A stretch of DNA of 64,000 nucleotides from Nonomuraea angiospora (GTDB taxonomy: Bacteria; Actinomycetota; Actinomycetes; Streptosporangiales; Streptosporangiaceae), in assembly GCF_014873145.1 (NCBI RefSeq), contig NZ_JADBEK010000001.1:5022001-5086000 (forward strand). The letters are read 5' to 3'. A program made the translations under genes and the position numbers. Positions 9,027 to 18,065 of the stretch are shown in pieces (position 1 is the first letter of the stretch; each line of letters opens with the position of its first letter). Under the pieces are notes generated by a model. The model had not been told where the DNA came from. It searched no databases and saw nothing but the letters and a program-made list of their open reading frames with translations.

Positions 9027-9236
9027 CTAGGAGCAGCATCCTCCGCCGCAGCAGCCGCCACCGCCGCCGCTCGCCCGGGGAGCGGCGGCGGCGCCCGTCA
9101 TCGACACCGTGGACAGCAGCTTCACCGTGTCGGCGTGGCCGTCGGGGCAGGTGGCCGGATCGTCGGAGGCCGACATGGGACGGGAGACCTCGAACGTGGA
9201 GCCGCAGGCGCGGCAGCGGAAGTCGTAACGCGGCAT
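9027..9236 (-). CDS. FmdB-type zinc ribbon protein
   Basis: A 69-residue protein of the FmdB/putative regulatory zinc-ribbon family. MPRYDFRCRACGSTFEV carries the first CxxC, and CPDGH supplies the second metal pair. The tail is Gly/Cys-rich (GGGGGCCGGGCCS), which could bind additional metal. Role unknown; the family is small, conserved and often annotated as a regulator without direct proof. It converges on the serine hydrolase gene with a 16-base gap and no hairpin that I can see. Confidence 0.85.
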   Translation of the reverse strand: MPRYDFRCRACGSTFEVSRPMSASDDPATCPDGHADTVKLLSTVSMTGAAAAPRASGGGGGCCGGGCCS

Positions 9237-9261
9237 GGCCTAAGCGTAGCCGCACACTGTG

Positions 9262-10086
9262 CTAGCTGCGATGGCCCGCTGAGCGCGGGCCATCGTAGGT
9301 CATGTGCTCGTAGTCGGACACGGGCACATAGCCGATCGACTGGTAGACGGCGTTGCTCGTCGGGTTGCCCAGGTCGGTGAAGAGCACCACCTGGTCGCAG
9401 CGCTCGGCCAGGCCGACCTGGCTGGCGTACGCGGTGACCGCGGCGCCGTAGCCGTTCCTGCGGCACGAGGGCGGCGTGTAGACGGGACCGATGCGGCAGA
9501 CCCCGCCGACCGCCGGGGAGAGCGCGGCCAGCGAGACCGGCGCCTCACCCGCCTCCCACACGAACAGCTCGCGGGCCGCCAGCCGCCGCGCGACCACCTC
9601 GACCACGTCGTCGCCCATGCCCATCCGCACCTCTTCGGCGAACGCGTGGTACCAGCTGACCAGCAGCGGGAAGTCGGCCGGGGCGGCGAGCCTGCCGCGC
9701 CCGGGCGTGCCGGGGACGGCGAGCGCCCCCAAGCGGTAGAGCCGCTCGGGCACCAGCCGCCCAGGCTCGCCCAGCAGCCGCTTGACCTCGGAGGTCAGCT
9801 CCACCCTGCCCACGACCTCGGCGGGGTCGCCGAGCGCGGCCAGGAGCGGCGCGACGGCCTCCAGGGGCATGTCGGCGAGCCCGAGCGGGTGCGGCGGGGT
9901 GTGGAAGACCGCGCCCCGAACCTCGCCGTCGGCCGTCCACCAGCCGAACCGGGGACCCTTCGCGGGCATGCCGGCGCGCAGGTTGGCCAGGACGGTCAGC
10001 GCGACCGTGTTGCGCACCGGGTCGCCGAGCAGGAACGGCTCGGCGACCGCGGCGTACTCCTCAACATCTGAGGTGAAGGTCCACAT
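9262..10086 (-). CDS. GNAT family N-acetyltransferase
   Basis: A 274-residue protein. The C-terminal third carries the acetyl-CoA-binding GNAT core: VCRIGPVYTPPSCRRNGYGAAV (motif A with the pyrophosphate loop RRNGYG) and VVLFTDLGNPTSNAVYQSIGY (motif B). The N-terminal half is longer than in simple GNATs and probably forms a second, degenerate lobe. Its substrate cannot be told from sequence. It is a single gene on the minus strand, 47 bp from the HNH gene and possibly co-transcribed with it. Confidence 0.85.
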   Translation of the reverse strand: MWTFTSDVEEYAAVAEPFLLGDPVRNTVALTVLANLRAGMPAKGPRFGWWTADGEVRGAVFHTPPHPLGLADMPLEAVAPLLAALGDPAEVVGRVELTSEVKRLLGEPGRLVPERLYRLGALAVPGTPGRGRLAAPADFPLLVSWYHAFAEEVRMGMGDDVVEVVARRLAARELFVWEAGEAPVSLAALSPAVGGVCRIGPVYTPPSCRRNGYGAAVTAYASQVGLAERCDQVVLFTDLGNPTSNAVYQSIGYVPVSDYEHMTYDGPRSAGHRS

Positions 10087-10133
10087 GCCTGCTCATGGTG
10101 TCAGGCGGTGGCCACCCCTTACAAAGCGATATC

Positions 10134-10643
10134 TCAGGCCGCGGCCTCGAGGTAGGGCGCCCATTGGGGGTCTCCGATCAGCGACGCGCCGATGAGCCTC
10201 CAGTGAGCGCCCCGTGGCACCGCCGGGCTGAAGCGCAGCGTCCAGCCCAGCTCCTCGAGGTACTTGTCGGCCTTCCTGTGGTTGCAGGTGGTGCAGGAGG
10301 CGACACAGTTTTCCCAGGTGTGGGTGCCGCCTCTGGACCGCGGGATGACGTGGTCGATGGTCTCGGCCCGTTGCCCGCAGTAGGCGCAGCGGTAGTCGTC
10401 GCGCCTCATGAGGGCGGCCCTGGTCAGCGGGATGCGGGACCGGTAGGGGATGCGGACATATCTTCTCAGCCTGATCACCGAGGGGACGTCGAGCGTGTGG
10501 CTGGCGGAGCGCAGCACCGCGCCCCTGCCGTCACGGTGGACGACGTCGGCCTTCTCCCGCAGCACCAGCACGACGGCCCGGTGCAGGGAAAGGGTGGTCA
10601 GCGGTTCGTAGGTGGCATTCAGCAGCAGGACCTGGCGCGTCAT
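10134..10643 (-). CDS. HNH endonuclease
   Basis: A 169-residue protein starting at ATG 10643 behind a GGGAGAG site; a longer frame upstream has no such site. The N-terminus is MTRQVLLLNATYEPL, typical of the actinobacterial 'LLNATYEPL' HNH family. The HNH core (CAYCGQRAETIDHVIPRSRG, then ENCVASCTTCNHRKAD) has the two CxxC zinc pairs and the DHVIPRSRGG catalytic strand. Homologues sit beside the globin/alpha-glucosidase region in mycobacteria (Rv2469c, from memory). Target unknown; a housekeeping role is likely. A perfect 22-bp palindrome lies 32 bp upstream. Confidence 0.9.
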   Translation of the reverse strand: MTRQVLLLNATYEPLTTLSLHRAVVLVLREKADVVHRDGRGAVLRSASHTLDVPSVIRLRRYVRIPYRSRIPLTRAALMRRDDYRCAYCGQRAETIDHVIPRSRGGTHTWENCVASCTTCNHRKADKYLEELGWTLRFSPAVPRGAHWRLIGASLIGDPQWAPYLEAAA

Positions 10644-10674
10644 GGAGCCTCTCCCTGCTGCGCGCGTATCAAAG

Positions 10675-10696
10675 GGGACATGCCACGGCATGTCCC
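10675..10696. promoter_or_regulatory. 22-bp perfect palindrome upstream of the HNH gene
   Basis: GGGACATGCC (10675-10684), AC, GGCATGTCCC (10687-10696): two 10-base arms match exactly. It lies in the 283-bp gap between the divergent HNH and prolyl oligopeptidase genes, closer to HNH. This is probably an operator, or a hairpin in the HNH leader. The rest of the gap shows nothing I can name. Confidence 0.55.
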
Positions 10697-10926
10697 GGCT
10701 GTCGGCCCCTCCTGGGGCACTTGTGCTTCCGTCACGTGGACCTCCGCCGGACGGTCCAGCGGATGGTCACCACGGCACCGTCCTGTCACCAAGTCTGGCG
10801 TTTGCACCGTGGTCCCCGCCACCCCAAAAATCCTCCAACCGGAATGGACCAGAGGGACACACATTACGTTTTATGCCCGCTTCACCAGCGCTTTACGCAT
10901 GTTCCTTTGGCAGTAGGGTTCCCAAC

Positions 10927-12984
10927 ATGAAGCTGGAGCCGTACCCGACCGCACGCCGCGAAGACACCGTCGACACCCTGCACGGCACGCCCGTCCCAGA
11001 TCCTTATCGATGGCTGGAGGATCCCGACAGTCCAGAAACGAAGGGGTGGTTGCTCGGCCAGGCCGACCTCTTCAGCAGGGGCAGCGGGCCGCAGCGGTTC
11101 AAGAGCCGCATCGCCGAGCTGCTCAGGTCCGGCTCGGTCGGCGCGCCGGCCTGGCGCGGTGGCCGCCACTTCTTCAGCCGCCGCACGCCCGACCAGGAGC
11201 ACGCCGTCTACTACGTCGTCGAGCCCGACGGGACCGAGCGGGCGCTGATCGACCCGATGGCGATCGACCCGTCGGGGTTGACCACGCTCGACGCCGTGCA
11301 GCCCGACAAGGAGGGGCGCCTGCTGGCGTACCAGATCTCCGTGGGCGGCAACGAGGAGTCGATCCTCTACGTCATCGACGTCACCACGGGCGAGCGGGTC
11401 GAGGGGCCCATCGACCGCTGCCGCTACTCCCCCATCGCGTGGCTGCCCGGCGGGGAGGCGTACTACTACGTCCGCAGGCTGCCCAGCACCGAGGTGCCGG
11501 AGAACGAGGCGCAGTTCCACCGCCGCGTCTACCTGCACCGCGTCGGCACCTCCACCGAGGACGACGCGATGATCTTCGGCCAGGGGCTGAAGATGACCAA
11601 CTACTACGGCGTCTCGGTCTCGCGTGACGGCCGCTGGCTGCAGGTCTCGGCGCACGAGGGCACCGCGCCGCGCAACGACCTCTGGGTGGCCGACCTGACC
11701 GCGTCCCCGGCCGACCGGCCGGAGCTGCGGGTCGTGCAGGAGGGCGTGGACGCGCAGGCGGGGCTGGTGTTCGGCCGCGACGGCAGGCTCTACGTCCACA
11801 CCGACCGCGACGCGCCCAGGGCCCGGGTGTGCGTCACCGACCCGGCCGAGCCGGGCTTCGAGACCTGGCGCGACCTCATCCCCGAGGACCCCGAGGCGGT
11901 GCTGAACGACTTCGCGATCCTCGACGACCTGGAGCGCCCGGTCATGCTGGTGGGCTGGACCCGCCACGCGATCAGCGAGATCACCGTCCACGACCTGGAG
12001 ACCGGCGAGCGCGTCGGCGAGGTGCCCACGCCGGGGCTCGGCTCCATCGGGAGCCTCGCCGAGCGTCCCGAGGGTGGCCACGAGGCGTGGTTCGTCTACA
12101 CCGACAACACCAGGCCGCCCTCCGTCCAGCGCTACGACGCCAGGACGGGCGAGACCACGCTCTGGGCCGCCTCCCCGGGCGCGGTCGAGGTGCCCGCGGT
12201 GCGCACCTCGCAGGTCGTCTACCGGTCGAAGGACGGCACCGACGTCCGCATGCTGATCATCTCTCCCGACGACGACACGCCGGGGCCGCGCCCCACCATC
12301 CTGTACGGCTACGGCGGCTTCGGCCTGTCGATGACCCCCGGCTACTCGGCGTCGATCCTGACCTGGGTCGAGGCCGGCGGCGTCTACGCCATCGCCAACC
12401 TGCGCGGCGGCGGCGAGGAGGGCGAGGAGTGGCACCGCGCGGGCATGCTCGGCAACAAGCAGAACGTGTTCGACGACTTCCACGCGGCGGCCGAGCACCT
12501 CATCGCCACCGGGGTGACCACGCCCGAGCAGCTCGGCATCTCCGGCGGCTCCAACGGCGGCCTGCTGGTGGGCGCCGCGCTGACGCAGCGGCCCGAGCTG
12601 TACGCGGCCGTGGTCTGCTCGGCGCCGCTGCTCGACATGGTCAGGTACGAGCAGTTCGGGCTCGGCGCCACCTGGAACGTCGAATACGGCACCGTCGAGG
12701 ACCCCGAGCAGTTCGGCTGGCTGCTGGGCTACTCGCCCTACCACCACGTCCAGGAGTCGGTGAACTATCCCGCGACGCTCTTCACCGTCTTCCAGTCCGA
12801 CACGCGCGTGCACCCGCTGCACGCGTGGAAGATGTGCGCGGCGCTGCAGCACGCCTCGACCGGCGACCGCCCGGTGCTGCTGCGCAACGAGACCGAGGTG
12901 GGGCACGGCGCGCGGTCGGTGAGCAGGTCGGTCGACCTGTCGGCCGACTCGCTGACCTTCCTCGCCCGGCACACCGGTCTGTAG
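10927..12984 (+). CDS. prolyl oligopeptidase family serine peptidase (S9A)
   Basis: A 685-residue enzyme starting at ATG 10927 ([20 protein letters not shown]), where the family's conserved N-terminus begins. [14 protein letters not shown] is the usual opening of S9A peptidases. A seven-bladed propeller occupies about residues 70-400. The alpha/beta hydrolase part has the nucleophile in [13 protein letters not shown], Asp in [14 protein letters not shown] and His in EVGHGARS. It hydrolyses short peptides after proline. There is no signal peptide, so it is cytoplasmic. Single gene; the ribosome binding site is weak. Confidence 0.93.
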   Translation: MKLEPYPTARREDTVDTLHGTPVPDPYRWLEDPDSPETKGWLLGQADLFSRGSGPQRFKSRIAELLRSGSVGAPAWRGGRHFFSRRTPDQEHAVYYVVEPDGTERALIDPMAIDPSGLTTLDAVQPDKEGRLLAYQISVGGNEESILYVIDVTTGERVEGPIDRCRYSPIAWLPGGEAYYYVRRLPSTEVPENEAQFHRRVYLHRVGTSTEDDAMIFGQGLKMTNYYGVSVSRDGRWLQVSAHEGTAPRNDLWVADLTASPADRPELRVVQEGVDAQAGLVFGRDGRLYVHTDRDAPRARVCVTDPAEPGFETWRDLIPEDPEAVLNDFAILDDLERPVMLVGWTRHAISEITVHDLETGERVGEVPTPGLGSIGSLAERPEGGHEAWFVYTDNTRPPSVQRYDARTGETTLWAASPGAVEVPAVRTSQVVYRSKDGTDVRMLIISPDDDTPGPRPTILYGYGGFGLSMTPGYSASILTWVEAGGVYAIANLRGGGEEGEEWHRAGMLGNKQNVFDDFHAAAEHLIATGVTTPEQLGISGGSNGGLLVGAALTQRPELYAAVVCSAPLLDMVRYEQFGLGATWNVEYGTVEDPEQFGWLLGYSPYHHVQESVNYPATLFTVFQSDTRVHPLHAWKMCAALQHASTGDRPVLLRNETEVGHGARSVSRSVDLSADSLTFLARHTGL

Positions 12985-13026
12985 CCTCGACGGCATGAGC
13001 GCGCTGGGGCCGGCCATGGTCGAGGC
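12984..13026. terminator. hairpin between prolyl oligopeptidase and purU
   Basis: GCCTCGAC (12984-12991) pairs with GTCGAGGC (13019-13026) across a 27-base loop that is itself GC-rich. It sits in the gap between convergent genes and overlaps the last base of the oligopeptidase stop codon. There is no T-run. Confidence 0.35.
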
Positions 13027-13057
13027 CACCCCAGCACCGCCCCGGAGTCCGGCCCGG

Positions 13058-13912
13058 CTAGCGCGGGAAGACGATCGTCTTGTGCCCGTCCAGCAGGACC
13101 CGCTGCTCGGCGTGCCACTTGACCGCCCTGGCCAGGGCCAGGCACTCCACGTCGCGCCCGATCGCCACCAGGTCCTCGGCGGAGTGGCTGTGGTTGACCC
13201 GGGCCACCTCCTGCTCGATGATCGGCCCCTCGTCCAGGTCGGAGGTCACGTAGTGGGCCGTGGCGCCGATCAGCTTGACGCCGCGGTTGTGGGCCTGGTG
13301 GTACGGCTTGGCGCCCTTGAACGACGGCAGGAACGAGTGGTGGATGTTGATCGCCCGCCCGGCCAGCTTCTCGCACAGCTCGGCCGAGAGCACCTGCATG
13401 TAGCGGGCCAGCACCACCAGGTCCACCTGGTAGTGCTCCACCAGCGCCAGCACCTCGGCCTCCTGCCGCGCCTTGGTCTCGGGCGTGACCGGCAGGTGGT
13501 GGTAGTCGATCCCGTTGGACTGGGTGAGCGGCCGCAGGTCGGGATGGTTGGAGACGACCGCGACGATCTCGATGTCCAGGGCCTTGGACCTGACGCGGTA
13601 GAGCAGGTCGTTGAGGCAGTGGTCGAACTTGCTGACCATGATCAGCACCCGCGGCTTCCTGGCCACGTCGCGCACCTGGAACTCCATGGCGAAGTCCGGC
13701 GCGAGCGCCGCGAAGGCACTGTTGAGCTCGTCCTCGCCCAACGGCCCCGCGAACTGGACACGCATGAAGAAGCGCTGCCCGACCCGGTCGCCGAACTGCT
13801 GGCTCTCGATGATGTTGCATCCGTGCCGGGCCAGCAGGCCGGAGACGGCGGCCACCACACCGGGCCGGTCGGGGCAGGACAGCGTCAGGATGTATTCGGC
13901 GGGGCTGGTCAT
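13058..13912 (-). CDS. purU: formyltetrahydrofolate deformylase
   Basis: A 284-residue protein starting at ATG 13912 (MTSPAEYILTLSCPDRPGVV). An N-terminal ACT domain covers residues 5-85 (VAAVSGLLARHGCNIIESQQF). The formyltransferase-like domain follows, with the catalytic Asn-His-Asp set seen in INIHHSFLPSFKGAKPYHQA and ATAHYVTSDLDEGPIIEQ. PurU hydrolyses 10-formyl-tetrahydrofolate to formate and tetrahydrofolate, balancing one-carbon pools and supplying formate for purine synthesis. The ACT domain probably senses Met or Gly. Single gene. Confidence 0.95.
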   Translation of the reverse strand: MTSPAEYILTLSCPDRPGVVAAVSGLLARHGCNIIESQQFGDRVGQRFFMRVQFAGPLGEDELNSAFAALAPDFAMEFQVRDVARKPRVLIMVSKFDHCLNDLLYRVRSKALDIEIVAVVSNHPDLRPLTQSNGIDYHHLPVTPETKARQEAEVLALVEHYQVDLVVLARYMQVLSAELCEKLAGRAINIHHSFLPSFKGAKPYHQAHNRGVKLIGATAHYVTSDLDEGPIIEQEVARVNHSHSAEDLVAIGRDVECLALARAVKWHAEQRVLLDGHKTIVFPR

Positions 13913-14109
13913 GCCTTCACTCTCGCGGGCGTGGGATCGTCGGCCACCGCGGGGCTGATCCTGGCCGGTGACCATCACAGAGAGTACCTGACACACGTTA
14001 CGCGTCCGATCCTCCATCATCCACGCGATCCCGGGTAGTAAAGGGGGAGACGCGGATTCGGGAGGGGCAACCCCGAGTTGTCTCGCGGCTCGGGGATGGA
14101 GCGCGCTTC

Positions 14110-15060
14110 TTGGACGTCGCCGTACTGATCGTGGTCGCCGGCCTCTTCGCCGTCGTGTCCGGGGTCAACGACGGGGGCGCCCTCCTCGCCACCGGCCTCA
14201 AGCTGCCCTCGGTGCGCCCGGCCACCGGCATCCTCGTGCTCGTGGTGCTGGTGGCGGTGGTCCCGCTGGTCACGCATCAGGTGGCGGTGACGTTCACGAC
14301 CAGGCTGGCCTCGTTCCAGGCGCCGGGCGGCAAGATCGCGATGACCGTCGCGGTGATCTCGGCGCTGGCCGTGGTGACCGCGCTCAGTATGAAGGGCCTG
14401 CCCACCAGCCTCACGCTCGCCGTCGTGGGCGGGCTCACCGGTGCGGGGCTGGGCTGGGGGCTGCCGGTGTCGCTCGGCTCGGTGGTGCTGGTGCTGGCGT
14501 TCGGGATGGCGGCGCCCTTCGCCGGCGGGCTGCTGGGCTGGCTGCTCGTCCGGGTGCTCCTGATCACGACCTCGGCCGACGGGCTGCGGCGCTGGCACCA
14601 GGTGGGGTTCCTGCTGCAGAGCCTCGCCTACGCCGCCAACGACGGGCAGAAGATGCTGGCCGTGTTCATGATCGTGCTCGGCTTCTCGGGCGCGCCGCTC
14701 CCGTACACGTCGCTGGTGGCCGTCCTCTTCGGGCTCGGCACCATGTACGGGCTCCCCCGGGCGGGCCGCACGCTGGGCCGCGAGCTCATCGCCTCCCGGC
14801 CTCCGCACGGAGTCGCGGCCGAGCTGGCCGCGGGCACGGCGGTGATCGCCTGCGCGGCCGTGGGCATGCCGGTGAGCATGACCCAGGCCATCGCCGGCGG
14901 GCTCATCGGCGCGGGCGTGGCACAGGGCGGCGGCCGCGTCCGCTGGTACGCCACCGGCAAGATCGTCGCGGCCTGGCTCCTGACGCTGCCGGCCGGCGCC
15001 CTGCTGGGCGCGGGGCTGGCGGCGCTGGTGAAGGGCATCGCGAGCGTTGAACTCTCATGA
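14110..15060 (+). CDS. inorganic phosphate transporter, PiT family
   Basis: A 316-residue polytopic membrane protein with about nine to ten hydrophobic segments. The inverted-repeat PiT signatures are present as GVNDGG near residue 17 and AANDGQKMLAV near residue 177; these normally read GANDxxN/K. PiT carriers move phosphate, often as metal phosphate, driven by protons or sodium. The start is a TTG at 14110 after GGGATGGAG. It forms an operon with the DUF47 gene 81 bp downstream, a standard pairing in which DUF47 modulates the transporter. Confidence 0.87.
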   Translation: MDVAVLIVVAGLFAVVSGVNDGGALLATGLKLPSVRPATGILVLVVLVAVVPLVTHQVAVTFTTRLASFQAPGGKIAMTVAVISALAVVTALSMKGLPTSLTLAVVGGLTGAGLGWGLPVSLGSVVLVLAFGMAAPFAGGLLGWLLVRVLLITTSADGLRRWHQVGFLLQSLAYAANDGQKMLAVFMIVLGFSGAPLPYTSLVAVLFGLGTMYGLPRAGRTLGRELIASRPPHGVAAELAAGTAVIACAAVGMPVSMTQAIAGGLIGAGVAQGGGRVRWYATGKIVAAWLLTLPAGALLGAGLAALVKGIASVELS

Positions 15061-15141
15061 AGGGACGGTGAACGTGAAGCACTCCTCGAGGACGGCTCCC
15101 CTCGTGCCGTGCCGCCCCGGCTCCACGAGGGCGGCGGGGCC

Positions 15142-15774
15142 ATGAAGCGGCTGCGGCGCATCCGCAACCTCATGACCGGCCGCATGGACACCGCGCTCAC
15201 GGAGGCCCTGCTCGGCCAGCTACGGGCCACCAAGGAAGGCGCGTGGCTGGCGATGGCCATGATCGGCGGCGAGGTGGGCAGGACGGGCGCGCACGAGGAG
15301 ATGCGCTCGATCGAGCACACCGGCGACGAGGAGCGCGCCGCCCTCATCAAGGAGCTCAAGACGGCCCTGGTCACCCCCATCGACCCGGAGGACCTCTTCC
15401 GCCTGTCACGCGCCATCGACGACGTGCTGGACTCCTTGCGGGACTTCGTCCGCGAGTCCCACCTCTACCGGATCCCCGACCAGATCCGCTTCACTCCCCT
15501 GCTCGACCAGGTCATCGTCGGCATCGAAGCCCTGGAGAAAGCGGTCCGCGACCTCGCCTCCCGACCCTCCGCCGTGGTCCAGGACGCGCTGGAGGCGAAG
15601 AAGGTGGGCGGGTCGATCCGGCGGATGTACCAGTACGAGATCTCGCGCATCTTCTCGGGCGAGGTGACCGCGGACGCGCTGAAGACGCGGGAGCTGGTGC
15701 GCCGCCTCGAGATCGTCGGCGTCGCCATCGCCGATGCCGCGGACGCCATCGCCGACGGCGCCATGAAGCGCTAG
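15142..15774 (+). CDS. DUF47 family PiT accessory protein
   Basis: A 210-residue all-helical protein related to PhoU, starting at ATG 15142 after GAGGGCGG. Features fitting DUF47 are the repeated acidic helices (MRSIEHTGDEERAALIKEL, TPIDPEDLFRLSRAIDDVLD) and a second similar bundle (GGSIRRMYQYEISRIFSGE). These proteins are encoded next to PiT transporters and are thought to regulate them. Its TAG stop overlaps the TAG of the convergent SDR gene in a CTAG at 15771-15774. Confidence 0.88.
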   Translation: MKRLRRIRNLMTGRMDTALTEALLGQLRATKEGAWLAMAMIGGEVGRTGAHEEMRSIEHTGDEERAALIKELKTALVTPIDPEDLFRLSRAIDDVLDSLRDFVRESHLYRIPDQIRFTPLLDQVIVGIEALEKAVRDLASRPSAVVQDALEAKKVGGSIRRMYQYEISRIFSGEVTADALKTRELVRRLEIVGVAIADAADAIADGAMKR

Positions 15775-16724
15775 CCGAAGGCGTTGACCCCGGTCAGCTC
15801 GGCGGACAGCGCCCACAGCCGAGCGGCCTGCTCCGGGTCGATCGCATAGTCGCGCACCCCGGGCCCGGCGGCCTGCGTGGTCGGCTCGGCGATGTCGCAA
15901 TCCTCGCAGTAGACGCCGCCCATGCCCGCCAGCTGCGGCGAGGTGGCCGCCCACACCTGGGTGGCCGCGCCCTGCTCGGGGGTCTTGAACGTGGGGTCGA
16001 GGGCGTTGCCCTCCTCGTCGATCCACCCCGCGGCGACCATCTCCTCCTTGGGGAGGTGGCGCTGCAGAGGCGTGAGGATGGCGCCCGGGTGCAGCGCGAA
16101 CGCCCGCACCCCGGCGTCCCGGCCGAGCGCGTCGAGCTGGACGGCGAACAGGACGTTGGCGGTCTTCGCCTGCCCGTAGGCCTGCCACTTGTCGTAGCCC
16201 CGCTCGAACTGGACGTCGTCCCACCGGATGCCCGCGTGCCGGTGCCCCGCCGACGACACGGACACGACCCGTCCCCGGCCCTGGGCGACGGCCGGCCAGA
16301 GGCGGTTGACGAGCGCGTAGTGGCCCAGGTGGTTGGTGGCGAACTGCGCCTCCCACCCGGGGCCGACCCTCGTCTCCGGGCAGGCCATGATCCCGGCGCT
16401 GGCGATGACGATCTCGACGCTGCGGCCGGTGGCCAGGAAGCGCTCGGCGAAGCGCCGTACGCTCTCCAGATCGGCGAGGTCGAGCTCGTCGACCTCGACC
16501 CCGCCGATGCCCCCGACCGCTTCCTCGGCGACCTCACGACGGCGCGCGGGCACCACGACGCGCGCTCCGGCTCGGGCGAGCGCCCGTGTGGTCTCCAGGC
16601 CGATGCCCGAGTAGCCACCGGTGACGATCGCCAGCTTTCCTGAGAGGTCGATGCCGTGGAGCACGTCGTCCGCGGTGCTCCTGGCCCCGAATCCCGACCC
16701 GATCTTGTGTTGTGGCGTTGTCAT
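15771..16724 (-). CDS. SDR family NAD(P)-dependent oxidoreductase
   Basis: A 317-residue short-chain dehydrogenase of the retinol-dehydrogenase-like type, starting at ATG 16724. The Rossmann glycine motif TGGYSGIGLETTRAL lies at about residues 36-50, NHLGHYALVNRLW follows in the middle, and the catalytic YGQAK (YxxxK) is near residue 185. The preceding Ser is present in VVSVSSAGHRH. The substrate is probably a lipophilic alcohol or ketone; this cannot be fixed further. It is 53 bp downstream of the LLM oxidoreductase on the same strand and may be co-transcribed and under the same ArsR-like repressor. Confidence 0.88.
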   Translation of the reverse strand: MTTPQHKIGSGFGARSTADDVLHGIDLSGKLAIVTGGYSGIGLETTRALARAGARVVVPARRREVAEEAVGGIGGVEVDELDLADLESVRRFAERFLATGRSVEIVIASAGIMACPETRVGPGWEAQFATNHLGHYALVNRLWPAVAQGRGRVVSVSSAGHRHAGIRWDDVQFERGYDKWQAYGQAKTANVLFAVQLDALGRDAGVRAFALHPGAILTPLQRHLPKEEMVAAGWIDEEGNALDPTFKTPEQGAATQVWAATSPQLAGMGGVYCEDCDIAEPTTQAAGPGVRDYAIDPEQAARLWALSAELTGVNAFG

Positions 16725-16777
16725 GCGACTCACGCTACGAGTTGGAGCCCACTCGAGGTCAAACGCCCCCATGGGCG

Positions 16778-17665
16778 TTACAGGCCGAGGGGCTGGGCGA
16801 GGTCGGTCAGCTGGGTCAGGGCGTGGGCGAGGTCCGGGGTGTCCGGGGAGAGGGGCTGGATGACGACGTGGTCGGCCCCCGCGTCCAGGTGGGCGCGCAC
16901 GCGCCCGGTGATGGCGTCGGCGTCGCCCCAGGCCACGATGGCGTCCGCGAGGCGGTCGCTGCCGCCGCCGGCGAAGTCGTCGTCCGTGAAGCCCAGCGTG
17001 CGCAGGTTGTTGAGGTAGTTGGGCAGGGTCAGGTAGTGGGACATGTGGGCGCGGGCGATCTCGCGGGCGCGGGCCGGGTCGGACTCCAGGACGACCGCCT
17101 GCTCGGGGATCAGGAGCGGGCCCGTGCCGAGGATCCGGCGGGCCTGCGCGGTGTGCTCCGGCGGCACGAAGTAGCTGTGGGCGCCGTCCGCCAGGTCCCT
17201 GGAGAGCTCCAACATCTTGGGCCTCAGCGCGGCCAGGATCCGGGGGGCCGGGGTCGGGGGCACGGGCAGCGTCTGGTCGGCCTGGTCCATGGCCTCCAGG
17301 TAGGTGCGCATCGCGGCCAGGGGCCTGGCGTAGTCGTGGCCGCGGCCGGTGACCAGGGGGGCATGGCTGACCCCTATGCCCAGCAGGAACCGGTCGGGGA
17401 AGGCGTCGCCCAGCGCGGCCGCGCCCGCGGCCATGGCCGTGGCGTCGCGCACCCAGAGATTGGCGATGCCGGTGCCGACCGCGATGCGCCGGGTGGCCGC
17501 CAGCAGGACGGCGGACATGACGAGCGGCTCCTTGCTGCCCAAGCCCTCGTTGACCCAGAGCGAGCCGTAGCCCAGCGACTCGATCGTGGCCGCCGCCCGG
17601 CGCGCCTCCTCTGCGGGGGCCTTGCTGATCATGGGATGCCACACTCCGACGCGCCCGATGTCCAC
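16778..17665 (-). CDS. LLM class F420-dependent oxidoreductase
   Basis: A 295-residue luciferase-like TIM-barrel protein starting at GTG 17665 behind GAGGGGAG. The family's pattern is clear: ESLGYGSLWVNEG near the N-terminus, RIAVGTGIANLWVRDATAMA, and DRFLLGIGVSHAPLV. The sequence type matches actinobacterial F420-dependent enzymes more than FMN-dependent ones, which is a family inference. It diverges from an ArsR-like regulator, and two inverted-repeat operators lie across the gap. It is likely a redox enzyme for an unknown small molecule, induced when the repressor releases. Confidence 0.86.
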   Translation of the reverse strand: MDIGRVGVWHPMISKAPAEEARRAAATIESLGYGSLWVNEGLGSKEPLVMSAVLLAATRRIAVGTGIANLWVRDATAMAAGAAALGDAFPDRFLLGIGVSHAPLVTGRGHDYARPLAAMRTYLEAMDQADQTLPVPPTPAPRILAALRPKMLELSRDLADGAHSYFVPPEHTAQARRILGTGPLLIPEQAVVLESDPARAREIARAHMSHYLTLPNYLNNLRTLGFTDDDFAGGGSDRLADAIVAWGDADAITGRVRAHLDAGADHVVIQPLSPDTPDLAHALTQLTDLAQPLGL

Positions 17666-17687
17666 GGCCGCTCCCCTCGCATAGAAT

Positions 17688-17734
17688 GTTCGATCGAGAT
17701 GGAACACTACACTGATGTTCGATCGCAGTCGAAC
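17688..17734. promoter_or_regulatory. pair of related inverted-repeat operators (ArsR-type)
   Basis: Two copies of one element lie 29 bp apart. Site 1 at 17688-17705 is GTTCGATCGAGATGGAAC. Site 2 at 17717-17734 is GTTCGA-TCGCAG-TCGAAC with perfect 6-base arms. They cover the start region of the ArsR-like gene and the upstream side of the LLM gene, so one regulator could control both directions. Confidence 0.7.
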
Positions 17735-18055
17735 AGGACGCGCGGTCTGACGCACACATCCCCGCTCGAGGTCTCGCTGCAGGCCGCCCTCGACGCGCTG
17801 GGCGATCCGATCCGCCGCCGCATCGTGCGGGAGCTGGCGGACGTCCCCGACTGGACGCGCGCCTGCGGCACGTTCTCCCACCTGCCGGTGGCCAAGTCCA
17901 CGCTCAGCCACCACTTCTCGGTGTTACGCAACGTGGGGCTGCTGGAGCAGCGCGACGAGGGCGCCCGGCGGCTCAACCGCCTGCGCCAGGAGGAGTTCGA
18001 CCACCGCTTCCCCGGGTTGCTGGCGCTCGTGCTGGAGGAGGAGCGACAGGGGTAA
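17699..18055 (+). CDS. ArsR-like winged-helix transcriptional regulator
   Basis: A 118-residue protein. The winged helix spans about residues 25-100: [20 protein letters not shown], then [19 protein letters not shown], a classic ArsR recognition helix. I see no cysteine pair for metal, so an organic ligand is more likely. ATG 17699 is the only ATG, but it lies inside operator site 1, and site 2 falls in the first codons. Translation may instead start at a later non-ATG codon. Leu codon 76 is the rare TTA (17924-17926). It is followed 10 bp later by a NUDIX gene. Confidence 0.82.
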   Translation: MEHYTDVRSQSNRTRGLTHTSPLEVSLQAALDALGDPIRRRIVRELADVPDWTRACGTFSHLPVAKSTLSHHFSVLRNVGLLEQRDEGARRLNRLRQEEFDHRFPGLLALVLEEERQG

Positions 18056-18065
18056 CGTCTGGCTG

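Noticed and set aside
10882..13029. 715-residue minus-strand open frame opposite the prolyl oligopeptidase
   Set aside because: Antisense to a gene with an intact catalytic triad; no family signal.
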